From contig SEMN01001355.1 in the NCBI GenBank assembly GCA_005408345.1, positions 1-64,000 of the forward strand: 64,000 nucleotides of DNA. The letters run 5' to 3'. The stretch's first letter is position 1. Each line of letters begins with the position of its first letter. Below are positions 27,801 through 36,500 of this stretch, in pieces. The notes beneath the pieces were generated by a model. The model did not search any database and had not been told where the DNA came from. It saw only the letters and a program-made list of their open reading frames with translations. The DNA comes from Macquaria australasica. Lineage: Eukaryota > Chordata > Actinopteri > Centrarchiformes > Percichthyidae. A program made the position numbers and the translations under genes.

Positions 27801-30800
27801 AGGCCCCACCATTAACAGGGCAAACAGTTATACACCTGTTGTCCACCAGCAGGGGGAGTGAAGTGTTGTCTCTGAACTTGTTTCTAAAGAATGGGAATAG
27901 AAACAAAGGAAATGCTGAATGATCTGTTCTTATTTCTGTTTTTTTCAACACAGACATGCCCACTAAAACAGCCACCGGCACCATAGCCATCCAGGTGGAA
28001 GATGTTAACGACCACTGCCCCATCCTGACCAGTAACATCCAGACTATGTGTACCACGGATGATTCTGTCATTGTGAACGCTAAAGATGAGGATGTATCCC
28101 CTAACGGACCTCCTTTTGACTTTGTCATCGTCCCAAAGGGCACTGAGGGCAAATGGCAGGTGGAGCATCTCAATGGTGAGGAGAATATAAAAGTTATGGT
28201 AGATAGATATGAAAATGTACAAATAGATAAAAAGTTAGAAATGGCTCTGTATTGACATGAAGTTGTGTCTGCACACAGATTTGTTTCTCTTTTTTTTTTT
28301 AAGTAGGTGTGAAACATTTTCAAATTCTACACAAGTTGCTTTAAGCTTGCACTTGGTATACATCTCAGGCCAATGGACTACCAGAATGGACCCTTGTTTT
28401 AAAACTAGAATGTGGAAAAGCCAAATTTAACCTTGAGTCTTTAATCCAGAATACTGTTATCTTTAGAGTAAAGCATATTGAGTTTTTTCATTTTTCATAT
28501 GTTTGCGGGCAGACACTGCAGCTATCCTGAGAGCCCAGGAGTCCGTGTGGCCTGGTTTCTATGAGGTGGAATTTGTGGTGAGGGACAGGCAGGGAGAGGC
28601 CTGTCCAGAACCACAGAAAGTGAAGGTCCAAGTTTGTACCTGTGAGGATGGAGTGTTCTGTGGAAAACGCGATGCCAATGGTCAGCCCAGCAAAGGAGCA
28701 GAGTTAGGACCTGCAGGCATCGGACTGCTATTCCTGGGCCTGCTGCTCTTACTACGTAAGTATGATGTGATGCTCATTCTGATGAAGGGTTGTGTGATTA
28801 AACACCCTCACTGTGCTCAAGACAATCTCAAGACAAGTTGAGTTGTCCAGTTTAGGCCAAATTAAGGCCCAGAGCAAGTGAACCAAAGACATAACCAAGA
28901 CATCATTGATAGTGACTTTCTTAAATAACAGAATTATAGATTCATACTGTATGTGGGACACCAATACTTAAAATAAATATTCTGAATACATAGGATGTTA
29001 CCTAATGAATATAAAGCCTTTTGAAGACTATTACATACTATACACAACCCCATAAGTAGTCAGTAGTACCACATAGAGAGTAAACAAAGGTTAATCCGGT
29101 GGACAGTGAATACTTTGGATATGCAGTTAAAAATCTGGAGATAGATAGATAGGTACTTTTTATTGATCCCCCAGGGGGGAAATTTCTTTGTTACAACAGC
29201 CAATAAAAATACAACATAAATAAAACTATACACGCAGTAACATACAATGTGCAACATCTGAGTGGAGACAGTGCAAGTACTGTGACAGACAGTGCAACAC
29301 AAAGGTAGACAGTGCAAACATTTTAGTGCAAACTGCAGGGAACCATATAGTACAGTACACAAAAACAAAGACAGTGTAACACAAGATGCCAGTAAACAAG
29401 TTAAACAGGTTGAGTTGAGGTAGACACCAGTAACCAATTTAGGGAGAGTGAGTGGATTTGACCTGGCGAGGCATTGAACAGTTTAACAGCTGCAGGCAGG
29501 AAGGACCTCCTGTAGCGCTCCTTGTGGTACCGCAGGTTGATCAGCCTGGAGCTGAAGGTGCTCTGCAAATCCATCACCATGGTGTGGAGTGGGTGGGAGA
29601 CATTGTCCATTATCGCAACGAGTTTGGACAGTGTCCTTGCCTCTGCCACAACTTCTAGGGAGCCAAGATTGGACCCCAGCACAGAGCCGGCCTTCTTGAT
29701 GATTTAGTTGAGTTTGTTTGCATCCCCTGCCTTGATCCCAGCACACCACGGCATAGAACAGGGCACTGGAGACAACAGTCTGGTAGAACATGTGCAGCAG
29801 TGCTGCACAAGTCAAAGGACCTGAGCAGCCTAAGGAAATAGAGTCTGCTCAGGCCCTTCTTGTACAGGGCCATGGTGTTTCTGGCCCACTGCAGTCTGTT
29901 GTCCAGGTGGACTCCCAGGTACTTGTAGGACCCCACTGTCTCAATGTCCAGTCCCCTGATGGAGACAGGAATCAAGGGGGTCTTACTTCTCCTGAAGTCC
30001 ACTACCATCTCCTTCGTCTTGGTGATGTTGAGCTGCAGGTGGTTCTTCTCACACCACCCCACAAAGTCCTCCACCACGCTCCTGTACTCCCCCTCCTGTC
30101 CATCCCTGATGCACCCCACAATGGCTGTGTCATCTGAGAACTTCTGCAGATGACAGGTGTCAGAGTTGTATTTGAAGTCAGAGGCGTACATGGTAAACAG
30201 GAAGGGGGACAGCACTGTTCCTTGAGGAGCCCCCGTGCTGCACTCCACTCGGTCTGACACACAGTCACGAAGACGTACAAATTATGGCCTTCGAGTTAGG
30301 TAGTCCACAACCCAGGAGACCAAGGGGGCATCCACCTCCATCTTCCTCAACTTCTCCCCCAGTAGCTGTGGCTGTATGGTGTTGAATGCACTGGAGAAGT
30401 CGAAAAACATGACTCTCACAACACTCCCAGCCACATCCAGGTGAGAGTAGGCCCTCTGAAGCAGGTAGATGACAGCATCATCCACTCCAATGAGGGGTTG
30501 GTAGGCGAATTGGAGGGGGTCCATGGAGGTGCTGACCAGTGGTCTGAGGTGCGAGAGAACTAGTCTCTCCAGGGTCTTCATGACATGGAATGTGAGCGCC
30601 TGAAGTCATTCGGGGCAGTAGGGTGCCCCTTCTTGGGCACCAGGACCAGGCAGGAAGTCTTCCACAATACAGGGACTTTCCCTAGGCACAGGCTCAGATT
30701 GAACAGGTGCTGAAGAAATCCACACAGCTGAGTGGCGCAGCTCTTCAGCATCCTAGGGCTGATACATAGGGCCAGGTTCTTTGCCCCTGTGGAGCCTCTC

Positions 30801-33800
30801 CAGCTCTCTCTTCACCTGAGCAGAGGTGAAAGACAAGGGTGGTGGTGGTGGTGGTAAACTGGGGGGTGGGTTCACTGGGGGAGGTGTTGAGGGGTCGTTA
30901 ATCATGGGGGTTGTCATTGATAGGTCAGTGATTGTGATGGGGGTGGGGGTGATGGCCAGATCGGGGGTAGGGCAGGTTTTATGATGGTTTTGGCATCCCT
31001 CCGCTGATCCATCAGTCGACTGTTTGAAGCCTGTGATGTTCTTTATGCCCTGCCACACATCCTTCACCCTGTCTTGTGATCTGATCTGCCAAGTGGTGGG
31101 AGTGCTGAGAAGCTGTATGCATCTTTAGCATTTGCATACAGTAAGTCCAAGGTCTTATTCTCCCTGGTTGTGCACTTGACAAATTGCTTGAAAGTGGGGA
31201 GGGATGAAGAGAGGGAGATGTGGTTAAAGTCTCCAGATATCGCAATGAAAGCGAGTAACATGGAATAGTAGCTTTGACCAAGTTTGGTCTGACTTTAAAT
31301 TGGCAGAGCATCAAGACAAAGCCTAGGATGTCAGTGAAGTGGTCTCAGTGCAGGACTCTCTCAAGACTAGAGCCCGACTAGCTGATATCAGCCCATCACT
31401 GATGTATAAGTATCCACATATATGATGGCTAATGAAAGCCAAAGAGGTCTCCATACCTCTCTTATTTTATCTTATCTTATCGTAGTTTGTCCACCAGAGA
31501 ATACTGACAAGTTTATTTCTCAGTTGTTTATGTCCTGCTCAGGACATACCGTGGTTACAATTTTTAAATGATCAAATTTTAAATGGACCCTCTTCAGAAA
31601 TGTATGTTGTGTGTTTATGATAAGATGAATATGGACCTACATTTTATTATCAGACTTGTTTACTCCTAAATATTGATCAGTATTGATCTCAATAATAGGT
31701 AATTATGTGACCACACCATCACCCTCACATTTCACTTGGCATAAAAAGTGACGGGGGGCACAGAGGTTCAGGGACTTCAACTGGGCATTAATACCCTCTA
31801 CACTGTCTTACAGACAAGAGATTTTGAGCCCCTACAAACTTGGCTTCAAATCTGAAGTATTTCTCTGTAATATTCATGACTAAATAAGCATCAATTATCA
31901 AAACATCTTTAGGTATTTTGTATTAACACTCAAAAACTCATCAAGACTGTATTGAAATGACCACAACTATTGTAAACAGGGTGTTTATGTAGGATCCCAT
32001 GACTCAGTGTAAGAAGCTGATTGTTGAAGTTTTCAGGTCCTTTTAAATGCTCCAACACCACAAGGAACCAGTAGCTGTGGTGGGAAAATTAATCAGATCA
32101 CAGTCTCTAACAGCCGCAGTTTTGTTTAAGGTAAATTCTGAGATCCCTTTACTTTTCAGTGTAATTGTGTGTTTGGCCAGCAGGTGGCAGTAGCCAAACT
32201 GACAACACATTCAAGGTGAGACTGTCAGACAAGTCAAAAAATATTTTATTACAACATGCAACTTACACCAGAATGGCTATAGAAACACCTAGTGTTTCAC
32301 AAGAGAAGACATAGCCACATTGTATTGTGCCAGGTACTTTGAAACTGCACCTCCTATTTTAGAGGACCCCAGAGGACTACTGCAGTCCCCACATCACACT
32401 TTGGTTGCCATTAAGTTTTACTAAAACTTTGTTGTTGTTTTTACAGTTATTCCTCTGTTGCTGCTCTTTTGCCAATGTGGAGGGGCTGCTGGTCTACCAG
32501 GGGGCTTCACTGAGATGCCTTTTGACACCAAATCACACCTCATCAACTACCACACTGAGGGCCAGGGAGAGAACACGGTGAGACCAACATATTTACCTTA
32601 CAAACACATGACCTTCACAGTTGAGGACAGGAATATTACCATACATACTGGCTGCTGGCTATTGAAAGCTTGAAAGCTGCATTAAGTGATTTTTGACATT
32701 TGGATCATTGGCCTATTATAGGAGGTGCCACTAATGAACATGCCAACGCAACCGGATGGAGATATGGTCAACGTGGGTATGGGCATGGCTAACAAAACTT
32801 CAGGAATGGCGCCCATGGCAGGTTTGGATTTCCAGAAATCTGTCACTTCCATGGATGGGATGAATGGGGCCGTCCATCAAGAAGGTTTTGCAAGTGGCCA
32901 CAGAGAAGCGACATGGGGGATGATGAACCAGCCGAGCGGCAGTGGCTTCTACTCTGAGTTTGAGGGCAGAGAATCAGGAGTAGGTGGAGGAATATATGAT
33001 GGCATGGCTCTGCCAGACCACTTCCTGGGACAGTACTACACGCAGGTGAGGAATCATTCAATAAATACTTTCTACTTTCTGTAACCCATAGTAGGCTTTT
33101 GTCATCCAGGACATAATTATTTTGATGGATTTCAAATGTTGGGAAAACAAATCAAACTGGATAGAAGAGGTATAGCTGGAAAAGCTCAACGGCAAATTTC
33201 AACAAAAAATCATATTGTGTAACCATCCTGTCAGTTAAAGCAAAGGTTAAGTTTGGCCTTTAAGCTAACTAACTCACTGTGTGTTCATGGAACAGCTTAT
33301 AAACACAAACTTAAAATACTTTGAAAAACATATTCTTGGGCACCCCCATTGTATTACACTGGAATTGTGCCTCTGGTGTTTCTATTGACTAATAATGAGA
33401 TTTTTGTATTTAATTTGAGAATGTTTTAATTTGGGTGATACTAATACATTCATTAAAAGTTCAATTAAAACACTTTAAGGTAATTATTAGGGACAGGTAT
33501 TGTTAAGATTTAAGACTCTTATTATTCAGAATGTTGACTATTTTAAAACAAGTTTGAACGTCTTCTGGATGCAGTCTGATGAAGTATATGATATGAGTAT
33601 ATATAGTGACTTCTATGTACATCACATCTATAAGCATTTAAGTGTGAAACATACATGGACATACACTATGTAGTTTACATTAAAACTTGTTTTTAAAAAA
33701 AGTCTTAATCAATAACATTCTGAATTAAACACATCCTTTTTTCCGGAGCTCATGATGGAAGTAGCTAACGAGTGAGCCATCTCGCTTCCGTCTTATTTCT

Positions 33801-35305
33801 GTTGAGAGGTGCACATGCACAGTACAGATCTGGTAGGATGTATGGATCGGGCAGTGACAGGGTCAATGAAAGAAAAGAAGAAAACTGCATGTCTCTGCCT
33901 GTATGTGATGAAATTTCACTAGATGTTTTAAAAGATTGCTTGCGTTTCCGCCTTTACATGCAAAAGACTTGTGTCGTTGAGCGTTTAGTTCTCTCCGCCA
34001 TTGTCGCTTAGAGCAGGGTGTGTATGTGTCGCCCCTCGCACATACGACAGGCTCAGAGAGAGAGAGAGATCTGTCTTCTGGATTGGAAATATTGAAAATG
34101 CATCATAGATGAATGTCTTAATCTTGTTGGTGAGATAAAAGGTGCTAGCTAACATTTATGTAGCCTAAATAAATAGGAAATCTCTTTCTTAATTTCTCCA
34201 ATATCAAGAGCAGAACTGGTAACGTCTGAGCTTATCAGTACTATGTCCTTTAATAATTTAGCCCCAGGGCCCATTTTAATACCGGGTTTCAGTACCCATC
34301 CCTAGTGATGATTTCCTTTTTCAACAGAAGGTGACCAGTGGAAACGAGAATCTTCTAGTGAAGGACGGTCTTTTGGTTTATGACTACGAGGGCCAGGGCT
34401 CCTCTGCTGGCTCGGTGGGCTGCTGCAGCCTCCTGGAATCTGACAATGACCTGCAGTTCCTCGATGACCTCGGGCCAAAGTTCAACACCCTGGCTGAGGT
34501 GTGCGGAGGCCAGAAGATCCAAACTGAAGTCAAACCAGTGTTCAATCCTCTACCCAGTGCCTCCATCAACACTCAGAGCTCAGTATCACGTTTCGTGACT
34601 GCCCAACAGCAGCCCCCTCCACCCAAGCAGCCGATCACCCCCAAAACAGGGCAGACGGTGGTCAAGGAGACATCTGAGCATTCTCAGATGGTGAAGGAAA
34701 GCACGGCCACAGTGAAAGAAGGGATGACAAATCAAGGCCAGATGCTCCTGCTACAGCAGCAGCAGCCTGTCTACTACACCACCACCCCTTTGCTGCAGCC
34801 GATGCACTATGTAGTCCAACCACAGGTTCAGAACACCGTACTGCTGGCTGCGGGACCAACCACCAACCTACAGGGCATGGTACTGGTTAATGGCACCCAG
34901 ACTGGACCTGCCCAAGGCATGGTCCTTCAGGGGCAGACAGTGATGTCCAGCGGGCAAGCCCAGGGCCCCAGCATGGTGCTGGTGGAGAGGAGTGGGGTCC
35001 AGGGGGGCAGTGCCAACCTGATCCACAATGGCAACCTCTCTGGATCCCAGACCATGATGGTTGTGGAGGGCAAGGTCCCTGCAGGGTCAATGAAAGTGCT
35101 GAAGGGGAGCCAGACCTGCCTCGTGCAGGGGGGCACTCTAGAGCCAGGAGGGCTTTCAGGATCTCAAAGAGTCCTGGTGGTCGGAGGGCCAACAAGCAGT
35201 GGAGGGCAGCTGGACCAGAAGGCAGGAGGTCTGTCCCAGAAGAGTGATGTCTCTGGCTCTCAAAGAATCCTCTACAGCAAAGGAAGAACATCCGCTGGCT
35301 CTTAG
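9737..35305 (+). CDS. dsg2: Desmoglein-2-like desmosomal cadherin (5'-partial gene, 12 exons)
   Basis: Desmosomal adhesion cadherin. Exons: 9737-9895, 10110-10251, 17182-17342, 18495-18629, 18896-19081, 26030-26472, 26576-26718, 27954-28175, 28513-28755, 32447-32577, 32722-33045, 34328-35305. All introns are GT-AG and phases agree, giving 1,088 residues counted from 9737. Seen in order: EC1 with LDRE (44-47) and DENDNAP (78-84); EC2 ending in DVNDN (187-191); EC3 with a Gly-rich insertion; EC4; a membrane-proximal domain; a hydrophobic helix ending LIPLLLLF; then LLVYDYEGQGSSAGSVGCC and FLDDLGPKF, the plakoglobin-binding cadherin segment with the GSVGCCS signature of desmogleins. The long tail with repeated SGSQR is the desmoglein repeat type; desmocollins lack it. 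The signal peptide, propeptide and EC1 start are missing, presumably upstream of the window. The dsg2 symbol is inferred from domain make-up, not from a search. An in-frame stop may truncate the tail. Confidence 0.9.
10110..10251 (+). CDS. dsg2: dsg2 exon: end of EC1 and start of EC2
   Basis: 142 bases, phase 0 in and phase 1 out, acceptor GTTTCAG and donor GTTAGT. It encodes the calcium-linker motif DENDNAPVFG between EC1 and EC2. Confidence 0.93.
11975..13970 (-). mobile_element. RTE-type LINE fragment (Rex3-like), reverse transcriptase pseudogene
   Basis: Reading right to left, broken frames give a LINE reverse transcriptase: DKAPGVDEIRPEMLKALD near 13200, QEEQCGFHPGCGTVDQLFTL near 12900, VDLEKTFDRVPRGG near 12800, CQGCPLSPIL near 12640, then YLGVLFTSDGKIE and YVPTLTYGQELWV toward 12200. 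This order and wording fit the RTE clade elements of fish, often called Rex3; the clade name is from memory of the family. The catalytic box that should read FADD is damaged (FADCGSVGF), and several frameshifts separate the pieces. It is a dead copy inserted antisense to the host gene. Related fragments lie at 19580-20345 and 25036-25690. Confidence 0.85.
13975..15615 (+). mobile_element. L1-like (L1/Tx1 group) LINE, 3' end fragment
   Basis: A 152-codon frame at 14398-14856 contains KWKKRLYLTNS and LRLIQYKLMTRIYYTRDKI. This matches the region after the reverse transcriptase in L1-like ORF2 proteins, where a W-x-L and K-x-x-x-R-x-Y-x-T pattern precedes a cysteine motif. A short piece near 14005 (ISDHAAVTCVM) resembles the endonuclease end, so internal sequence is missing. 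The fragment ends in an AAATAAAG-type signal and an A-rich tail at about 15587-15615, which sets the strand. Confidence 0.65.
15616..16650 (-). mobile_element. L2-clade LINE fragment, reverse transcriptase
   Basis: An open frame at 16357-15926 reads DLSAAFDTVDHEILLDRLEK, then GVPQGSILGSLLF and YHSYADDTQIYL, the fingers and palm of an L2/CR1-group reverse transcriptase with an intact YADD box. Flanking sequence to about 16650 and 15616 continues the element in broken frames. It differs from the three L2 copies further along, so it is another subfamily. A 120-bp foreign L2 tail splits it at 16367. Confidence 0.8.
16367..16486 (-). mobile_element. Short L2 3'-tail insertion with target duplication
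   Basis: ATTCAATTCAATTCAG followed by the GCCATATCAT and GGGCACTTTTTCAT phrases is the 3' tail of the L2 family seen whole at 54540-55168. It interrupts the older LINE at GGTTTCAGTGCTG; GTTTC is repeated at 16362-16366 and 16487-16491 as the target duplication. Confidence 0.8.
17182..17342 (+). CDS. dsg2: dsg2 exon: EC2
   Basis: 161 bases, phase 1 in and phase 0 out; the donor is GTACAG. It encodes MKITATDADEPE with the calcium-binding DADEP and ends NPALDRE. Confidence 0.93.
18495..18629 (+). CDS. dsg2: dsg2 exon: end of EC2
   Basis: 45 codons, phase 0 both ends, acceptor ATTTCAG and donor GTAGTT. It encodes YTLTVRGQDLNG and the linker motif DVNDNLPTLE. Confidence 0.93.
18896..19081 (+). 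CDS. dsg2: dsg2 exon: EC3, first half
   Basis: 62 codons, phase 0 both ends, acceptor TTGCAG and donor GTACTG. It encodes YEGSIEENTQGVEVMRIKAE, the calcium motif DLDLKDTDNW, and ends in MLDK. Confidence 0.93.
19580..20345 (-). mobile_element. RTE-type (Rex3-like) LINE fragment, 3' part
   Basis: Same family as 11975-13970. The reverse strand reads SSIYVPTFSYGHDLWVTKK and TQLRWFKHLMWMPP, the C-terminal part of the RTE polyprotein, followed by its 3' untranslated part down to about 19580. Many frameshifts are present. Same antisense orientation as the other two fragments. Confidence 0.75.
20350..20597. other. Possible short LINE/SINE 3' tail, otherwise nothing recognised
   Basis: AATTTATTTATATAGCGCAT at about 20369 resembles the conserved 3' tail shared by fish CR1/L2-group retroposons in reverse orientation. 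The rest is AT-rich and unassigned. Confidence 0.35.
20598..24510 (-). mobile_element. L2 LINE, nearly full length, degenerate (copy 1)
   Basis: Complete layout read right to left: 5' region at 24510-24375; ORF1 at 24372-23923 with a Cys-rich start and coiled segment, then HVGGNDTRLHQSEV at 23775 (SGNH esterase-type domain); endonuclease at 23222-22878 (SLSSTAVLVNDLISDYNIDL); reverse transcriptase at 22754-21761 (LLKKPTLDPG, DLSAAFYTTD, CYADDTQIYLS); C-terminal part at 21689-21146; 3' UTR ending in (ATTGA)n at 20598. Frameshifts and stops break the second ORF many times, so it is inactive. It lies antisense in a desmoglein intron and serves as the uninterrupted comparison for the split L2 at 41247-55168. 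Confidence 0.88.
24511..25035 (-). mobile_element. LTR-like remnant
   Basis: On the reverse strand an AATAAA-type signal is followed by a phrase close to TCTACATTTGGGTTCC, the same arrangement found near the end of the solo LTR at 47455-47869. No coding sequence is present. The boundaries with the L2 5' end on one side and the RTE relic on the other are uncertain. Confidence 0.4.
25036..25690 (-). mobile_element. RTE-type (Rex3-like) LINE fragment, upstream part
   Basis: It aligns by eye with 13500-13970: both carry the GTTTTTGC ... TCAGGA segment (reverse strand AVASVVAEAKTRV-like) and both end in CCACCACATTAAGGTG followed by a G-rich stretch. Frames are destroyed. Confidence 0.65.
26030..26472 (+). 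CDS. dsg2: dsg2 exon: end of EC3 with Gly-rich insertion, start of EC4
   Basis: 443 bases, phase 0 in and phase 2 out, acceptor TTTCACAG and donor GTCAGT. It encodes NYEDVKNLDLGLVVRNKAPP (a typical desmoglein EC3 strand), then about 45 residues made of Gly, Ala and Ser, then YPIKINVKNQPEGPHFDP and the start of EC4. The Gly-rich part comes from a DNA minisatellite and sits where other desmogleins have a short loop before the last EC3 strand. Confidence 0.92.
26138..26275 (+). repeat. In-frame minisatellite in the EC3 exon
   Basis: Tandem units of 27 bases (encoding ASGAGGGGG) plus a shorter 18-base unit (AGGGGG), nearly pure G-A-T purine-rich on the coding strand. Every unit length is a multiple of three, so the frame is preserved. 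It ends in the less regular SGSSGAGAGGGSGGSS. Confidence 0.9.
26576..26718 (+). CDS. dsg2: dsg2 exon: EC4
   Basis: 143 bases, phase 2 in and phase 1 out, acceptor TTGTAG and donor GTACAC. It encodes YAKGSDPDNWLTIDPKTAEI and PDRES, with the EC4 calcium residues in DPDNW. Confidence 0.92.
27283..27653. mobile_element. Fold-back MITE (371 bp)
   Basis: The two halves are inverted copies. The left arm starts CTATGACGGCATATCGCTGC and the right arm, read in reverse complement, starts CTATGGCGGCATATCACTGC. The centre holds an inner palindrome (GAGGAGAAAACAATGCTTTG and its reverse about 60 bases later). The flanks repeat CTGG (27279-27282 and 27654-27657), a candidate 4-bp target duplication. Much of it is CpG-rich (GCGCGCGC). 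A 27-bp direct repeat (TCAAACAGCCACGCATGCAT...) is unique to the left arm. No protein; the parent family is unknown. Confidence 0.8.
27954..28175 (+). CDS. dsg2: dsg2 exon: end of EC4 and membrane-proximal domain
   Basis: 222 bases, phase 1 in and out, acceptor CAACACAG and donor GTGAGG. It encodes TGTIAIQVEDVNDHCPIL, a cadherin linker in which the usual N-A-P is replaced by H-C-P as in desmosomal cadherins, and then the start of the membrane-proximal domain. Confidence 0.92.
28513..28755 (+). CDS. dsg2: dsg2 exon: membrane-proximal domain and first half of the membrane helix
   Basis: 243 bases, phase 1 in and out, acceptor GGGCAG and donor GTAAGT. It encodes FYEVEFVVRDRQGEACPEPQ and a cysteine-rich VQVCTCEDGVFCG, then the hydrophobic GIGLLFLGLLLLL. 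Confidence 0.92.
28756..32446. other. Desmoglein intron with a Rex1-like LINE
   Basis: 3.7-kb intron. Apart from the antisense LINE at 29135-31310, only a short CTTAT repeat at 31461-31481 was noticed; 31482-32446 holds nothing recognised. Confidence 0.75.
29135..31310 (-). mobile_element. Rex1/CR1-like LINE, 5'-truncated, degenerate
   Basis: Reading right to left: endonuclease end (SGDFNHISLSSSLPTFKQF near 31230), linker, then reverse transcriptase (TLERLVLSHLRPLVSTSMDP, FDFSSAFNTIQPQLLGEKL, GAPQGTVLSPFLFTMYASD, KFSDDTAIVGCI, YKYLGVHLDNRLQWARN) and the KERYRRSFLPAAVKLFN tail near 29500. The 3' end is TTTATTGATCCCCC-type sequence and a (GATA)n run at 29139-29154. The catalytic box is FSDD, usual for this family. 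Several frameshifts. Antisense to the host gene; a different subfamily from the copy at 57425-60614, whose tail is (CTTAT)n. Confidence 0.88.
32447..32577 (+). CDS. dsg2: dsg2 exon: second half of the membrane helix and juxtamembrane part
   Basis: 131 bases, phase 1 in and phase 0 out, acceptor TTTACAG and donor GTGAGA. It encodes LIPLLLLFCQCGGAA, completing the helix, then PFDTKSHLINYHTEGQGE. The CQC next to the helix resembles the palmitoylated juxtamembrane cysteines known in desmogleins (inference). Confidence 0.92.
32722..33045 (+). CDS. dsg2: dsg2 exon: cytoplasmic anchor region
   Basis: 108 codons, phase 0 both ends. It begins EVPLMNMPTQPDGDMVNVGM and ends FLGQYYTQ. Methionine- and glycine-rich, poorly conserved part of the intracellular anchor. 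Confidence 0.9.
33488..34304. mobile_element. hAT-like non-autonomous element (817 bp)
   Basis: The left end TAGGGACAGGTATTG is an imperfect inverted match of the right end CAGTACCCATCCCTA. The 8 bases outside each end, GTAATTAT and GTGATGAT, agree at 6 of 8 positions, as expected for an old hAT 8-bp target duplication. The interior has no transposase; a 79-codon frame at 33772 has no recognisable motif. Confidence 0.6.
34328..35305 (+). CDS. dsg2: dsg2 last exon: catenin-binding segment and desmoglein repeat tail
   Basis: 325 codons plus TAG, acceptor TCAACAG, phase 0. It holds LLVKDGLLVYDYEGQGSSAG, SVGCCSLLESDND and FLDDLGPKFNTLAEV, the plakoglobin-binding site. Then come a Gln/Pro-rich linker and repeats around GSQTMMVVEG, GSQRVLVVGG and GSQRILYSKG, the desmoglein repeat unit domain. 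The TAG at 35303-35305 is followed in the same frame by 29 codons that still look like desmoglein. Confidence 0.93.
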   Translation, partial: KVTSGNENLLVKDGLLVYDYEGQGSSAGSVGCCSLLESDNDLQFLDDLGPKFNTLAEVCGGQKIQTEVKPVFNPLPSASINTQSSVSRFVTAQQQPPPPKQPITPKTGQTVVKETSEHSQMVKESTATVKEGMTNQGQMLLLQQQQPVYYTTTPLLQPMHYVVQPQVQNTVLLAAGPTTNLQGMVLVNGTQTGPAQGMVLQGQTVMSSGQAQGPSMVLVERSGVQGGSANLIHNGNLSGSQTMMVVEGKVPAGSMKVLKGSQTCLVQGGTLEPGGLSGSQRVLVVGGPTSSGGQLDQKAGGLSQKSDVSGSQRILYSKGRTSAGS

Positions 35306-35395
35306 AGCAGCCAGATGGGTTCCTCTATCACCAAAGTGAGCACAACCCCCACCTACCGCAAGGTGGTGGTGCAGGAGAAATTCACTGAATTGTGA
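35306..35395 (+). CDS. dsg2: In-frame C-terminal extension after the dsg2 TAG
   Basis: Directly after the TAG, and in the same frame, 29 codons continue to a TGA at 35393-35395. They include MGSSITKVSTTPTYRKVVVQ, which resembles a desmoglein C-terminal end and not UTR. Either the TAG is a nonsense variant or base error, or it is read through. The context (TCT TAG AGC) lacks the known CTA readthrough motif. Confidence 0.65.
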   Translation, partial: SSQMGSSITKVSTTPTYRKVVVQEKFTEL

Positions 35396-35969
35396 TGTGG
35401 GAAAAGACACTTATTAATGCAGTTGAAAATTCTGGCAAGGCAATCTCAAGTATTTTTATGAGAGACACTCAGCATGTTAGTTTATTGGTGGAGGGTGTGC
35501 TGAAGCAGTTTGACTAGGAATTAAGTTAATTATTGTCCATTGTTTTGGCATAGGAGTTTTTGTGATCGTCTTCTGCAGTGATAATCCAGTATGTTATTTG
35601 GCATGCCGCATGAACAGGAGTTACTTTAATAAAGAGAATGAGAATATTTCAAATTCTTTGCCCTCACTAGTTTCAGAAAAGGAGCAGTAACAGCAATTTC
35701 AATCTTCACAAATGTTGAGCTGGCTCAGTCCACTTCAGCAAACCAAATGTCATCTAGTTTCAAGTGTAGGTTCCACTACAGTAATTTCATGATTTTATGA
35801 CATTGACATTTGTTCTGCAGTGTTCTGTGTTTCTGCAGTGGATTATGTAAGCCCCAATGTTCAAGCATGCTGCCGTTTGCTTTGACATCATTCGTACTAC
35901 TTGGTTCATCGGCTTATTGTCTTGTTTGCTTTGATTACATGTTTTGTTTTGTTTGACATACTAGCAGCA
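35396..35969 (+). other. Likely dsg2 3' UTR
   Basis: Non-coding sequence after the last exon with a candidate polyadenylation signal at 35628-35633. Later AATAAA signals at about 37257 and 37519 could serve longer transcripts. Confidence 0.6.
35628..35633 (+). terminator. Candidate polyadenylation signal of dsg2
   Basis: AATAAA 233 bases after the extended stop codon, on the gene strand. Whether it is used cannot be seen from sequence. Confidence 0.5.
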
Positions 35970-36500
35970 TGGCTTTAGGGATGGCAGTGTCAGTCAGTCG
36001 GTCCACCACTTTTTGGTCCACTGTCTCAACAACTTTCAGATGGATTGCCATGAAATTCTATATAGATATGATCCCCAGAGGATGAACCCTAATGACTTTG
36101 GTGATCCCCCTGACTTTTTTCATAGAGCCACAATGAGGTCAAAGTTTTCACTTATCTTGTTAAATATCTCAGCATCTAATAGATGGATTTGCACAACATT
36201 TTGTACAGACCAATAACGTTGGTGATCCTCTGACTTTTCATCTAGTGCCATCATCAGGTCAAAATTTTAATTTGTCCAATACTTTGGTTTATGACCAAAT
36301 ACCTGCAGAACTAGTGACATTCCCATCAGCCTCAGCTGTACTTCGTGTTTAGCTCCAATTAGAAATTGTTAGCATGCTAAACTAAGATGGTGATGCTGAA
36401 CATTATACCTGCTAAAAATCAGTATGTTAGCATTGTCATTGTGAGCATGTTAGTATACAGCCTAACAGATCTGCCAGCATGGCTGTAGACTTTTACGGTT
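35970..36500. repeat. High-copy teleost interspersed repeat
   Basis: Phrases such as GGTCCACCACTTT, ATGGATTGCCATGAAATT, CTTTGGTGATCC and TTAGCATGCTAAACTAAGAT mark a repeat that is very common in fish genomes. It has no coding capacity. A shorter, diverged piece lies at 55180-55320. Confidence 0.7.
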
